Source: Thalassoglobus sp. JC818 (lineage in GTDB: Bacteria > Planctomycetota > Planctomycetia > Planctomycetales > Planctomycetaceae). From it: 64,000 nt of DNA. The translations under genes were made by a program, and so were the position numbers. The stretch spans positions 434,001-498,000 of the forward strand of contig NZ_JBFEFI010000005.1 of assembly GCF_040717535.1 (NCBI RefSeq), given 5' to 3'. Below, piece after piece: positions 1 through 8,987 of the stretch (position 1 is the first letter of the stretch; every line of letters starts with the position of its first letter). The notes below the pieces were generated by a model. That model saw only the letters and a list, made by a program, of their open reading frames with translations, searched no databases and was not told where the DNA came from.

Positions 1-1
1 T

Positions 2-517
2 GCCATCGCCGTTGTATGGACAGCAATTTTCACACTCGTCGCTGTCACTTCGAGCTGGCACCTCTTCTTGATCGTGTGGATCATTCCGCATGTCATCGCA
101 GGCATCTACCAGACGTTTCGCAAGTTCACAGAGCATCTCGGAATGCGAAGCTACGATCCGCTTCTGGGAACGCGCACCGTCATCGGTTCAAGCCCGATCA
201 CCACGATTTGCACGTACTTCAACTTCGACATCTTCGTCCACGGACCGCACCATCGTCATCCCCGCTATCGCCACGAAGCACTCTGCGATCGCATGGCACA
301 ATACGAGGTCGAAAACCCGTCGCTCGACTACCCCATCTTCAAAACCTACTGGGGTGCCATTCGCGACTTGATTCCCTCGCTGATCTTGAATCCGGGAGTT
401 GGCATGAACGTGGGCGCTCCTCCTCCCTCAGAAGAGAAACCTCACGACGTCAGCGACTTCAGTGAGGACGTTACAGCCCAGATTCTCGGCGAGAAAGACG
501 CCGTCATCGACGCGTAG
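2..517 (+). CDS. Fatty acid desaturase-like membrane protein, C-terminal part
   Basis: The reading frame is open to the left edge, so the start lies outside the window. The visible 171 residues begin with a hydrophobic membrane segment (AVVWTAIFTLVAVTSSW...), then a loop, and the motif HGPHHRHPR, which fits the third histidine box (HxxHH) that binds the di-iron centre in membrane fatty acid desaturases and related hydroxylases. The soluble tail after this box is acidic and rich in proline and serine. The first two histidine boxes would lie upstream. The family oxidises fatty acyl chains at the membrane; the exact substrate cannot be told from this part. It could also be a carotene hydroxylase-type relative. 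Confidence 0.8.
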   Translation, partial: AIAVVWTAIFTLVAVTSSWHLFLIVWIIPHVIAGIYQTFRKFTEHLGMRSYDPLLGTRTVIGSSPITTICTYFNFDIFVHGPHHRHPRYRHEALCDRMAQYEVENPSLDYPIFKTYWGAIRDLIPSLILNPGVGMNVGAPPPSEEKPHDVSDFSEDVTAQILGEKDAVIDA

Positions 518-677
518 TTGAACGTGCGAGCGTTGCTCAGTCCTAAGTGCTTGACGCATTGACGAGTCCATCTGACGATGACATTTGTCGTCTCAGGTTG
601 CGATTCAATTCGAAGTCGTCAACAATCAGAGAACCACTTCTGGATCTCAGTTCTCTGAATTCTCAGGACACTCACCA

Positions 678-1943
678 ATGCGCCGCTCACTCAGCACGGT
701 TCTTCGTGTCGTCATATTTACATGCGCAATCTGGCCGGTCTTAAGAGCCGAGGATCTCGAAGCCGATAGTCACCGCTTCGTGCTGATTGATACGCAGTCC
801 GGCCAATGGGTTCGAGAGAAGACTCTCTCTTCCAAAAACTTCGATGGCATCGCAAAAGCTTCCGGTTGGTCAGTCCGCAAGGAAGTGCTGCACGGAGGCA
901 AGCAGAATGGGGTCGATCTCATCACCATCGAGAATGGTGCGATGGCCTTTCGAGTCATCCCAACACGAGGCATGAGCATTCTCGATGTGGAAATCAACGA
1001 CTTCCGCATCGGTTGGGAATCTCCGGTCAAAGAAGTCGTCCACCCGCAGTGGGTCAACCTCGAATCTCGCGGAGGAATTGGATGGCTGGAAGGATTCAAC
1101 GAATGGATGGTCCGATGCGGCCTGGAGTTCGCTGGGCATCCCGGAGTTGATCAGTTCACCGACAATACAGGTGCCGAAGCGGAGATGATGCTGACGCTCC
1201 ACGGAAAGGTCGGGAACATCCCTGCCTCGCGTGTCGAGTTGCTAATCGACAAAGCCCCGCCTCACCGAATTCGCCTGCGTGGGACCGTTCATGAATCGAT
1301 GTTGTTCGGGCCGAAGCTAAAGCTGACCACCGAAGTCTCCACGATTCCAGGATCGACCGAGCTGACGATCTCAGACGAAGTCACCAACATCGGATCGGAC
1401 CCTCAAGAAATCCAACTCATCTATCACACCAACTTCGGTGTGCCGTTGCTGTCAGAAGGAGCGAATTTCATCGCTCCAGTGCAATCCGTTCAGCCAATGA
1501 ACGCAGCAGCGACGGAAGACATTGATGCCCCATGGACCTATGCCGCCCCGACGAAAGGCTACATCGAAAAAGTCTATCTGATGAAGCTCTATGCCGATGC
1601 AAATTCCGAGACGCTGGTCTGTTTGAAGAACAGCGAAGGCAATCGCGCAGCCACGATTAGGTACAACGTCGACCAATTGCCATGCTTCACGCTTTGGAAA
1701 AACTTGACCACGATCGAAAACGGATACGTCACAGGGCTGGAACCCGGCACTTCCTATCCATTCAATCGAAGCGTCGAGCGGCCGCACGGACGAATTCCCG
1801 TCCTCGCCGCTGACGAAACTCGCCAGTTCACGCTGACCTACGAATTCATGAATTCGACTCAGCAAATCAATGAGTCGATCGAAGAAATCCGGAAGCTTCA
1901 GAATGATCGACCGACAGAGATACTTCAGGACCCGCCGGAATAA
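678..1943 (+). CDS. DUF4432 family aldose-1-epimerase-like exported protein
   Basis: A 421-residue protein whose first 25 or so residues (MRRSLSTVLRVVIFTCAIWPVLRA) look like a Sec signal peptide, so I chose the ATG at 678 over an upstream start at 585. The body resembles the DUF4432 branch of the galactose mutarotase fold, with RGMSILDVEI, a GGIGWLEGFNEW stretch and a conserved NFG (YHTNFGVPLL). Members are thought to act on free sugars or their derivatives, but no substrate is established. It is flanked by a desaturase upstream and an unknown secreted protein downstream, with no operon evident. The family call is confident; the biochemical role is not. Confidence 0.8.
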   Translation: MRRSLSTVLRVVIFTCAIWPVLRAEDLEADSHRFVLIDTQSGQWVREKTLSSKNFDGIAKASGWSVRKEVLHGGKQNGVDLITIENGAMAFRVIPTRGMSILDVEINDFRIGWESPVKEVVHPQWVNLESRGGIGWLEGFNEWMVRCGLEFAGHPGVDQFTDNTGAEAEMMLTLHGKVGNIPASRVELLIDKAPPHRIRLRGTVHESMLFGPKLKLTTEVSTIPGSTELTISDEVTNIGSDPQEIQLIYHTNFGVPLLSEGANFIAPVQSVQPMNAAATEDIDAPWTYAAPTKGYIEKVYLMKLYADANSETLVCLKNSEGNRAATIRYNVDQLPCFTLWKNLTTIENGYVTGLEPGTSYPFNRSVERPHGRIPVLAADETRQFTLTYEFMNSTQQINESIEEIRKLQNDRPTEILQDPPE

Positions 1944-2235
1944 GGCCAGGCGTCTCAGCTCCGAACTCGACTGAATCGCTAACTGACAGTTTCATCGAGA
2001 TTCAACAGCGACTAGCACATGTGAGTTGCAGAAAGGTTTGGGGCAAACACGAGATCAAAAAGAGAGAAAGCCAGCATTTTCTGCCAAATTATTTCATCTC
2101 TCGTGCGAATCAATTCGTATGAGAGAACGAATCGCCTGGGCCAGTCCTTCATTGGAGGCATCTCTGCGATTCTAAAAGAAAGTCGAGTTGCTTCACCATC
2201 ACCTGTCTACACACAAGAAATGAAGGAATGATCGA

Positions 2236-3153
2236 ATGGTTCTGAGAATCCTGTCCCTGGCTGCATTGTTAATCTCGTCGCCGCTGACCGTTTTCGCCCA
2301 GACAGACCTCTCCTATTCGCCCACGTTTGAACAGGGTGAGGTGACGAAAACGGAAATCGAAATGGATGTCGATCAAACCTTGAACATCGCGGGTATGGAC
2401 ATCGTCACCGCGGTCGACAATTACATCGTGATGAAGGACACCGTTGAGAATGCGACTCCGGGGCAAGTCAAAGTGCTTGGCAATCTGGAGCTGATGCAGA
2501 TGAACATGGAACTTCCGGGAGGTGTTTCGTTCAATTTCGACACCGGGAATCCAAACAATGCCACGCTCGATGGCCCCCTCGCGGACATCGCGAAATACAT
2601 CGCTGTTGCTGCCGAATCGACTTGGGAAATCACCTTCGGTGACAACCATGAAGTGAAGTCGGCGAAGTACACAAACGACTCCAATCAGGATCTCCCGGAG
2701 GCGTTCTCTGACGAGTTGTCGGACGATCGACTCCAGAAAGAAACCAAGATGGCAATCGATCGCCTTCCAACAGAACCGGTTTCTGTCGGGGACACTTGGG
2801 AACGGAACGAAGAAGCTTATCTTGGCAGCGGTCAGGTCTTCTATCTCGTTCGCGAATACACCTATGCTGGGCCAGAGCAGCACAACGGGAAGTCGATGGA
2901 AAAGATCGACGTTAAAACAAAGTCGCTCACGTTCGAAATCACCGGCGGAAAGTTGCCACTCGAACTTAAAGACAGCGCGCTCAACGTTGAGTCATCAAAA
3001 GGGACGCTGTGGTACGATCCATCTTTGAAAGACGTCGTCGAATCAAGCAACGAAATGCACATCGTCGGCGATCTGACCTTCCTTGCAAACGGACAAGAAC
3101 TTCCATCGAAGCTTGATCTCGTGATGAAAGTCGATACGAAGAAGAATCGTTAA
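2236..3153 (+). CDS. Secreted protein of unknown function
   Basis: A 305-residue protein with a clear signal peptide (MVLRILSLAALLISSPLTVFAQ) and no later membrane segment. The mature part is polar and looks beta-rich. A WERNE motif occurs around residue 180, in a stretch (PVSVGDTWERNE) that recalls the lipoprotein-like DUF6263 group of planctomycetes and other bacteria. I do not recognise a catalytic motif. It has its own start region after a 290-bp spacer and is followed by a strong hairpin terminator, so it appears to be a single-gene unit. Exported to periplasm or surface; function unknown. Confidence 0.75.
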   Translation: MVLRILSLAALLISSPLTVFAQTDLSYSPTFEQGEVTKTEIEMDVDQTLNIAGMDIVTAVDNYIVMKDTVENATPGQVKVLGNLELMQMNMELPGGVSFNFDTGNPNNATLDGPLADIAKYIAVAAESTWEITFGDNHEVKSAKYTNDSNQDLPEAFSDELSDDRLQKETKMAIDRLPTEPVSVGDTWERNEEAYLGSGQVFYLVREYTYAGPEQHNGKSMEKIDVKTKSLTFEITGGKLPLELKDSALNVESSKGTLWYDPSLKDVVESSNEMHIVGDLTFLANGQELPSKLDLVMKVDTKKNR

Positions 3154-3257
3154 GACTCAATTGAGAAGAAGATCTCAGAGCGGTAGACGAGCAATCATCG
3201 CCCTCGTGCAATGGCGCGGAGCCAAGCCAACTCTGATCTGCTTCAATTCAAACTGTG

Positions 3258-3295
3258 AGCCACCAGAGGTTCGAAATGTCCTCTGGTGGCTTTTC
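3258..3295 (+). terminator. Rho-independent terminator after the secreted protein
   Basis: Perfect 12-bp stem (agccaccagagg at 3258-3269 with cctctggtggct at 3280-3291), 10-nt loop, followed by TTTC. It lies 105 bp after the stop codon at 3153 and before the convergent DCC gene. Confidence 0.75.
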
Positions 3296-3355
3296 TGTTC
3301 TCTGAGAAAGCAAATCTTGCGTAGCACCAAAATCCGCGAAGTCACGTTTCGTTGC

Positions 3356-3778
3356 TTACTCAAGCATCACGTTCCGCTCTTCTTCGGATGGCATTCGACA
3401 AGCTTCACGCTTGCCGAAAATCCTGTATCTCACGCGGGCAATTAAACCGTAGAAGAAATCGCGAATCGGAAACGGGACGAGCCAAAGCAACGTTCCGAGA
3501 AAACTCCAGACACCGCCGATCTTCCACAGAATGCGCACGATCGCTGCGGACTTCTTCCAGACGTCTGTTGATTCTTTGAAGACGATCGAATCGAGATTTC
3601 TCTGCTCCTCCGTCAAAAGCTTCTGAGCCGTTGCCCCTTGAAGCGGTGCGAATCGCAAATGGTGATCGGGGTCCCGTTTCATCAGGAAGTCGACAGTCCC
3701 GTTGCAGAAACCGCAAACACCGTCAAAAAAGACGATCGGAGCGGTCTCGTCGTTGGGGGACTCAACTGAGCTGTTCAT
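3356..3778 (-). CDS. DCC family thiol-disulfide oxidoreductase-like protein (DUF393)
   Basis: A 140-residue protein opening with IVFFDGVCGFCNGTVDFL, the DxxCxxC signature that names the DCC family (here D-G-V-C-G-F-C), followed by the usual RFAPLQG segment at about residues 45-50. The pair of cysteines suggests a thioredoxin-like redox function, though family members remain poorly characterised. One hydrophobic stretch near residues 95-115 (GVWSFLGTLLWLVPFPIRDFFYGLIA) could associate with the membrane, as is common in this family. The gene is convergent with its left neighbour and separated from it by a terminator. Confidence 0.88.
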   Translation of the reverse strand: MNSSVESPNDETAPIVFFDGVCGFCNGTVDFLMKRDPDHHLRFAPLQGATAQKLLTEEQRNLDSIVFKESTDVWKKSAAIVRILWKIGGVWSFLGTLLWLVPFPIRDFFYGLIARVRYRIFGKREACRMPSEEERNVMLE

Positions 3779-4315
3779 GATCCGGTTTCCGTCAGTTGCG
3801 AGAGTACAAATTTCAGCAATGCAATAGGCTACGAACCGCTATTCACTCCGGTTCAAAACAGAATTCCCTCGTCGATTCCATGAGCACTGAAGGCCATTTT
3901 TTGTCTAATTCTGAAGGCAAATCAACACTTAAAATCGCCTGTTCGATCAAGTTTCAAATTGGTCGTTGAAAGCAATCAGTTCCTGGCGTTTTCACCTTTG
4001 GTCGTTCAATCTCTGAAATCGCCTGAAATTGCTTGATGCGGTGATCGCGGGAGTTGCTCAAGTGAGGTCGCGGCAAATCTGAGATGGGACAACTCGCGTC
4101 AACGCAGTGATAGCACACACAGCCGATACAATTGTTAACGTTTCCCCATTGTCTCGGCTTGCGTCTCAGGATTCCCGAGATTTCACTTTTGCATCTTCCA
4201 TTCTTGCTGGTTACCGTAAATCCTGGAGAGAACTTTTTTCGATCAGCCGATTGTATGCAAGAGACGACGTTTCGGATTTCGTTTCTTCTCTTCTTCCATC
4301 TTCGCAGGTCCGACA
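3779..4315. other. Intergenic region, no supported gene
   Basis: This 537-bp spacer separates the minus-strand DCC gene from the plus-strand VWA gene and must hold two divergent promoters. Open frames on both strands here have no recognisable protein character. I see no RNA fold or repeat that I would call. Confidence 0.5.
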
Positions 4316-5320
4316 ATGAGAATGATTGAGAAAGGGGTGCCGGCAGCTGCATCGCTGATCCTCCATCTCATGGTCGTCGGCGTTTTTGCGTTGATGATTC
4401 TTCCGGAAGCCAGATCTCTCGAGCTGTCAACGATCGTCGGAAACAGTGAAGTTCGCGACTTTCCCGAGATGACCGTCACCGCCGAGATGAATTTCGGCGT
4501 CGAAGCTGATGCAGATCGCTCAAACCAAGAACGACAAGCACCTCCCAGCTTTCTTCAACCCGCCTCCGCTCCGGTCACTTCCGCCCCTCGATACGAAATC
4601 GCAGGAGACCTTCCTCGCATGGCTCCCTCGAACGGGACCGGAACGATGAGCGAAGACGTCGGCCCGCTGATTCCAACGGGGGTCTTTGCGAAAAATGGCG
4701 ATGGAGACGCTGACGGACTCGGGGGCGCACATTTCTTTGGAGTCAATCTTCAAGGTCACAGCGTCGTGTTCGTTGTTGACGCTTCCAAGAGCATGCTTCA
4801 CCCTTTCCCGGGACCGACGAAAACTCGCTTCGCTCGGGTTCAAATGGAATTGCTCACATCGATTCAAGCGATGGAAGAGACGCAGCGGTTCTTCATGATC
4901 CTCTTCAATGAACACGCATACCCGATGCCATCCGCTCAACTTGCTGATGCGACAAACGGAGCCAAGCAGAGATACCTTCGCTGGATGGCAACCGCCAAGC
5001 CGGAAGGAAAAACGGACCCGGAAATCGCGCTCTTGATGGCACTGCAACTCCGTCCGGAAGTCATCTACTTCCTCACCGACGGCGACTTCAAATACCGCGT
5101 CGTGGAGAACGTCTCAAAAGCCAACGTCGCGAAAGTGTCGATCAACTGCATTGGTTTCGGAGATGACGAGGGCGAGAAGTTCCTGAAAGAACTCGCAGCC
5201 CGCAATGGCGGATCGTATCGCTTTATTCCAGAAGTCGAACACTTCCCGCAGTCTCCATTCGGCCCCGACGTTTCGAACCGACCGAAACTCTCATCGCGAA
5301 CGGTCGACCGGTCACCGTAA
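4316..5320 (+). CDS. Membrane-anchored von Willebrand factor A domain protein
   Basis: A 334-residue protein with an N-terminal membrane anchor (residues about 10-28, AASLILHLMVVGVFALMIL), a proline- and serine-rich linker of roughly 100 residues, then a VWA domain from about residue 145 to 315. The metal-ion adhesion site is intact: DASKS in the first strand, a threonine in GKTDPE and the TDGD motif. Such proteins bind protein or polymer partners outside the cytoplasmic membrane in a metal-dependent way. Planctomycetes have many proteins of this layout. The gene stands alone; the partner is unknown. Confidence 0.85.
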   Translation: MRMIEKGVPAAASLILHLMVVGVFALMILPEARSLELSTIVGNSEVRDFPEMTVTAEMNFGVEADADRSNQERQAPPSFLQPASAPVTSAPRYEIAGDLPRMAPSNGTGTMSEDVGPLIPTGVFAKNGDGDADGLGGAHFFGVNLQGHSVVFVVDASKSMLHPFPGPTKTRFARVQMELLTSIQAMEETQRFFMILFNEHAYPMPSAQLADATNGAKQRYLRWMATAKPEGKTDPEIALLMALQLRPEVIYFLTDGDFKYRVVENVSKANVAKVSINCIGFGDDEGEKFLKELAARNGGSYRFIPEVEHFPQSPFGPDVSNRPKLSSRTVDRSP

Positions 5321-5387
5321 AGGGACTCATCTGGACGGTCATTCACGGAGCCGTTCGTCGCGGTCAACATCTTCATTAAAAAGTGCT

Positions 5388-6695
5388 CTAAGCGATGATC
5401 TCTTTCCAAGCTTCTCCGTTTGGATATTCAAACCGATCGAGCGATTCAGGGAACATTTCAATGCTGTAACCAGCTGCTTCCGGAGCCAGGTAGTTTCCGT
5501 TTCTCATTTGAACCGGATTCACAAAGTGCTCGTGCAAATGACCAGCGAACTCGGTGATCCGGTCTTCCGTCTTTCCGCTGACAGCGACGTAGTCGAACAT
5601 CGACAAGTGTTGCACGTACTCGCACAAGCCGACACCCCCAGCATGGGGACAAACTGGAATATCACATTTCGCTGCCATGAGTAACACAGCCAGAATTTCA
5701 TTCACGCCGCCTAACCGACAACTGTCGATCTGACAAACCCCCATCCCCTTCGCTTGCAAGAACTGCTTGAACATCACCCGATTGGCGCAGTGCTCACCTG
5801 TCGCGACTTTGATGGGGGCAACCGCTTTGGCAATGGCAGCATGGCCAAGAACGTCATCGGGGGACGTTGGCTCTTCGATAAACCAGGGATTGAACCTCGC
5901 GAGTTTTTGAACCCACTCGATGGCTTCAGCGACATCCCACACCTGATTCGCGTCGATCATGAGTCTGCGGTCGGGACCAATTTCCTCCCGGATAATTTCG
6001 CAGCGGCGAATATCATCCTCCAGATTCTGACCGACCTTAATCTTGAAACATTGCCAACCGTCACTCAAACACTGTCGGCACAACTCGCGAAGTTTTTGAT
6101 CGCTGTACCCCAGCCAGCCCGCCGAAGTTGTGTAGGAAGCGAGTCCATTTGCGAGCAGATGATCGATGCGCTGCTGTCGCGTCGGTTCCTGTCGACGAAG
6201 AATGTCCAACGCTTCTTCGGGTGTCAGGAAATCTGTGATGTATTGAAAGTCGATCGACCTCACAAGTTCTTCAGGAGTCATCTCGCTCAGAAGACGCCAA
6301 AGCGGCTTCTGTTTGACCTTCGCAATAAGATCCCAGACCGCGTTCACAACTGCAGCTGTCGCCAGGTGAATCACACCTTTCTCAGGTCCGACCCATCGCA
6401 ATTGGCTGTCCCCGGTAATGTAGCTCCAGAATGCCCCGGGATCATTGATGATCTCTTCCAGGCTCTTTCCAATGACGAACGGCTCAAGTGCCTGAATGGC
6501 AGCGACACACAATTCGTTTCCGCGTCCGATCGTGAATGTCATCCCATGACCTGACACTCCGCTCGGCGCGTCGGTTTCGAGGACAACATATGCTGCCGAA
6601 TAGTCTGGATCTGGATTCATTGCATCTGACCCATCCAGATGCTGTGACGTCGGAAAGCGAATGTCTCTTGCTGTAATACCTGTGATTGTGGTCAT
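5388..6695 (-). CDS. fucD: L-fuconate dehydratase (enolase superfamily)
   Basis: A 435-residue enzyme that dehydrates L-fuconate to 2-keto-3-deoxy-L-fuconate in non-phosphorylating fucose breakdown. The N-terminus carries the family hallmark DGSDAMNPDPDYSAAYVVL, and the barrel has the expected catalytic lysines in FKIKVG, magnesium ligands in IDANQVWD, FIEEPTSPDDVLGHA and TGEH, and the general-base histidine in PHAGGVGLCE. Length and motifs match the Xanthomonas enzyme as I remember it, so I am confident of the specific function rather than only the superfamily. No fucose dehydrogenase, lactonase or keto-deoxy-fuconate enzyme sits next to it, so the rest of the pathway must be encoded elsewhere. 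Confidence 0.93.
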   Translation of the reverse strand: MTTITGITARDIRFPTSQHLDGSDAMNPDPDYSAAYVVLETDAPSGVSGHGMTFTIGRGNELCVAAIQALEPFVIGKSLEEIINDPGAFWSYITGDSQLRWVGPEKGVIHLATAAVVNAVWDLIAKVKQKPLWRLLSEMTPEELVRSIDFQYITDFLTPEEALDILRRQEPTRQQRIDHLLANGLASYTTSAGWLGYSDQKLRELCRQCLSDGWQCFKIKVGQNLEDDIRRCEIIREEIGPDRRLMIDANQVWDVAEAIEWVQKLARFNPWFIEEPTSPDDVLGHAAIAKAVAPIKVATGEHCANRVMFKQFLQAKGMGVCQIDSCRLGGVNEILAVLLMAAKCDIPVCPHAGGVGLCEYVQHLSMFDYVAVSGKTEDRITEFAGHLHEHFVNPVQMRNGNYLAPEAAGYSIEMFPESLDRFEYPNGEAWKEIIA

Positions 6696-6982
6696 GGAAA
6701 ATCGATCGTCTCATGCAAGGAGTGTCTGCGGCCGACAGCGATTGCGCGCGTCAATTTCCAGTACAATCACTTCAATGGATCGGCAAAGCGGTTCGCGAAG
6801 CTGGCTCGCGGTGATGATGACCCTGTCCACCGCAGCATTTTCGAAACGCCGCTCATGTTATCCTCGCAAATCGGAGAACGAGCAAGTGTCGACTCAAAAA
6901 CGCGGTCAAAATCCTCGAATTCGAGTCCCCTTGAAAGGCATCTGCGTGAGGATTCCACGGCAATTACCGTTCTCGAACGCAA

Positions 6983-7025
6983 GAAAGCCCCGGAAGCAGT
7001 CGTACGCACTGCTTCCGGGGCTTTC
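6983..7025 (-). terminator. Strong hairpin between the 75-aa gene and fucD
   Basis: A perfect 18-bp stem (gaaagccccggaagcagt at 6983-7000 with its complement at 7008-7025) and a 7-nt loop. Read on the minus strand it ends in CTTTCTT, so it most likely terminates the small minus-strand genes upstream and insulates fucD. The rest of the 448-bp spacer between fucD and the 75-aa gene shows nothing I can name. Confidence 0.65.
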
Positions 7026-7143
7026 TCAATCGAATGCGAGTGCCGAAGTCCGTGTCCGAATGTGGTGTCTGCACGTCAACCGAACAGCGACATGCTGTCG
7101 TTGACTGAGCGAATCCGAGACTTCAGCGGCGACGTTTTCGCGC

Positions 7144-7371
7144 TTATGCAGCGTCCGCGTCAGCGTGTTCTTCGGAGTAGACGAGGGAGTAAATCTCGTC
7201 TGCTGCTTCATCGAGGATCGAGCGGATGTTTTCGCTCTTCACTCGATTCATCAAGTCTTCGAGCACCTCAACGACACGATCAACTTCGTCGCTTGAGATG
7301 ATTTCGTAAGCGCTGTCCTGATCGTCTAGGGAGAGCACGCGTTGATCACTTAATTGATCAGAATGTGACAT
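7144..7371 (-). CDS. Small acidic protein of unknown function
   Basis: A 75-residue, strongly acidic protein (runs such as DDQD, SSDEVDRVVEVLEDL, DEAADE, and a DADAA tail) predicted to be mostly helical and soluble. A near-perfect Shine-Dalgarno sequence GGAGG lies 6-7 bases before the ATG at 7371, which argues strongly for a real gene despite its size. It follows a 55-residue lysine-rich protein on the same strand, about 106 bp away, and the pair is closed by a strong hairpin terminator. No family recognised. Confidence 0.7.
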   Translation of the reverse strand: MSHSDQLSDQRVLSLDDQDSAYEIISSDEVDRVVEVLEDLMNRVKSENIRSILDEAADEIYSLVYSEEHADADAA

Positions 7372-7477
7372 CTTTGACCTCCAATGTCATTTGATGGATA
7401 ACCGACGAAACAGACCGCTGTTCCACAGCGAGTCACTTGCAGCACATCATCGACGGCCGATCAATCCTGTCCGACCG

Positions 7478-7645
7478 TTACTTCTTCTTTTTCTTCTTGG
7501 CAGCAGCAGCTTTCTTTTTGGGAGCTACTTTCTTCGTTGCTGCTTTTTTCTTTGAAGCAGTCTTCGATTTCGGCTTCGAGAAAATGTTGTCCCATCCGTC
7601 GCGGAACTTGTCGTTTGACCCAGTATGAACTGTGTATCCTGTCAT
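7478..7645 (-). CDS. 55-aa protein with lysine/alanine-rich histone H1-like tail
   Basis: A short gene read from the reverse strand. The first 24 residues (starting MTGYTVHTGS, then a FRDGWDNIF core) are neutral and look folded, and the rest is a tail of lysine, alanine and threonine ending in six lysines. Such tails resemble those of bacterial histone H1-like or other nucleic-acid-binding proteins. The ATG at 7645 is preceded by AGGGAG at good spacing. The plus-strand reading of the same DNA is a run of phenylalanines, as expected for a shadow. I infer DNA or RNA binding; nothing in the head domain proves it. It sits upstream of the acidic 75-residue protein. Confidence 0.75.
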   Translation of the reverse strand: MTGYTVHTGSNDKFRDGWDNIFSKPKSKTASKKKAATKKVAPKKKAAAAKKKKKK

Positions 7646-7724
7646 TGGATTTGACTCCCTGTTCTCAGTCGAATCGAATCGATGCGGGGCGAATGTTAGG
7701 GAGAACGCCCAATCAGTTCAAATC

Positions 7725-8987
7725 CTATTCCGCTCTTTTCGGATGGAGTTGTGAATTCTTCGGAGAGGCCTCCTTGTGTCGAACAAAGTGCGGTCCGTGT
7801 AAGAGCTGTTCCGTTGACTCCTCAATGCGAATCATCCGTCCGCCGAGGTATTCGATCTGTTCTGTGACTTCAGTTTTAGTTTGCTCCATCCCTCCAGAAA
7901 TCAGAGTCACCAGGCCAAGCAGCAGGAGCATTTGCCCAGCTGTCGACAACAGCCAACCGGTTGAGGCATAGCTTTCGATGGCTCCAAAGTATCCCCAGAG
8001 GACGAGGATTGATCCAAGTGTCAGAATGCCGACGCCAGCATATGCCAGCAGCTGTCCCCACATCGCTTCCACTTTTCCGGGACGGGAACGTGACTTCTTG
8101 CGGACATTCTGCATATCGAAATGTGGTGGCGGAGGAACTTGATCGGAGTGATTTTCCTGACGCGTCGCGCGTGATTCCATCGTTTTGACATGATCACGAG
8201 TTCTTACTGTCTCGTCATCGCGGTCATGCCCCGTTTCGTGATCGGCCGACGATTCAAAGTCGTCAACGGGCAATTCATTTGAGGTCGCGACTTCTTCTTC
8301 CATCTGTTCATGGCTTACAGAAGACAAGTCAGGAGCACGCGGAATCAGTCGTCGCCGTTTCCCATGCGAGCTGTCTTCCCGATTATCGCTGAATTGTTCA
8401 CTTCCATGAGCTGTATCAACGCGAAAGCTCGGATCGCTGCTGCTTCGCGAAGGAGTTTCAGCTTTACGCTGATCCGCTGGCCGAACTGATTTCGAAACGG
8501 AAATGTTGTCTACGGATTTTGGACTCGTGTTTAAGTCGTCGACATCGCTTTGATCGGTATCTGCTTCTTCCACAGCTGATTTGTCAATGAGTCTCTTTTC
8601 GACGAGTTGCTGTGCATTTTCGTCGCGAGGCTCTTTCGCACCTTTTGATTGAAGTTGCGCAGCAGTTTCTTTTTTCGTTGACTCAACCGGCGAAGCTATA
8701 GTCGGCGAAGATTGTTCGTTCAGTGGTTGTTCGGTTACAGCTGGATTCTGGACGATGTGAGCGGAGTCCGTAGCTGTGGGTGATGCTTTGGGCTGAGAGG
8801 ATTTTTGAATCGTCAGCTTCTGTTCTTCGGCCCATTTTTGAAGCAACTCACGAGCGGACTTGGTTTCTGGATGCAAACTTGGGGCAAATACTTCACGGAC
8901 AACATCACCGCAGGTTGTGCATTTTAAAGTTTGCCCGTCCTGTGAGATTTCGGTGGCGACATCTTCCTGACAGTTAGCACACCACAT
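7725..8987 (-). CDS. Zinc-ribbon protein with long linker and C-terminal membrane hairpin
   Basis: A 420-residue protein. It opens with MWCANCQEDV...LKCTTCG, two CxxC pairs 16 residues apart that form a zinc-ribbon-like knuckle. A low-complexity, charged, Ser/Glu/Asp-rich linker covers about residues 60-305. Two hydrophobic segments follow (LLAYAGVGILTLGSILVLWGYF and LLSTAGQMLLLLGLVTLISGG, about residues 315-370), then a short coiled tail with EQIEYLGGRMIRIEEST. This layout suggests a membrane protein with a cytoplasmic zinc-binding head. The family is not one I can name; similar ribbon-linker-membrane proteins are common in planctomycetes. Confidence 0.7.
   Translation of the reverse strand: MWCANCQEDVATEISQDGQTLKCTTCGDVVREVFAPSLHPETKSARELLQKWAEEQKLTIQKSSQPKASPTATDSAHIVQNPAVTEQPLNEQSSPTIASPVESTKKETAAQLQSKGAKEPRDENAQQLVEKRLIDKSAVEEADTDQSDVDDLNTSPKSVDNISVSKSVRPADQRKAETPSRSSSDPSFRVDTAHGSEQFSDNREDSSHGKRRRLIPRAPDLSSVSHEQMEEEVATSNELPVDDFESSADHETGHDRDDETVRTRDHVKTMESRATRQENHSDQVPPPPHFDMQNVRKKSRSRPGKVEAMWGQLLAYAGVGILTLGSILVLWGYFGAIESYASTGWLLSTAGQMLLLLGLVTLISGGMEQTKTEVTEQIEYLGGRMIRIEESTEQLLHGPHFVRHKEASPKNSQLHPKRAE

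Noticed and set aside
3954-4352. 132-aa minus-strand ORF before the VWA gene
   Set aside because: Overlaps the VWA start, contains odd composition with many cysteine, arginine and serine, and has no recognisable domain.
6880-6945. Possible tRNA because of attcgagtccc resembling a T loop
   Set aside because: No matching acceptor or T-stem arms could be paired, so no cloverleaf is possible.
7437-7628. Phenylalanine-rich plus-strand ORF
   Set aside because: It is the reverse complement of the lysine-rich 55-aa gene, which has the better start signal.
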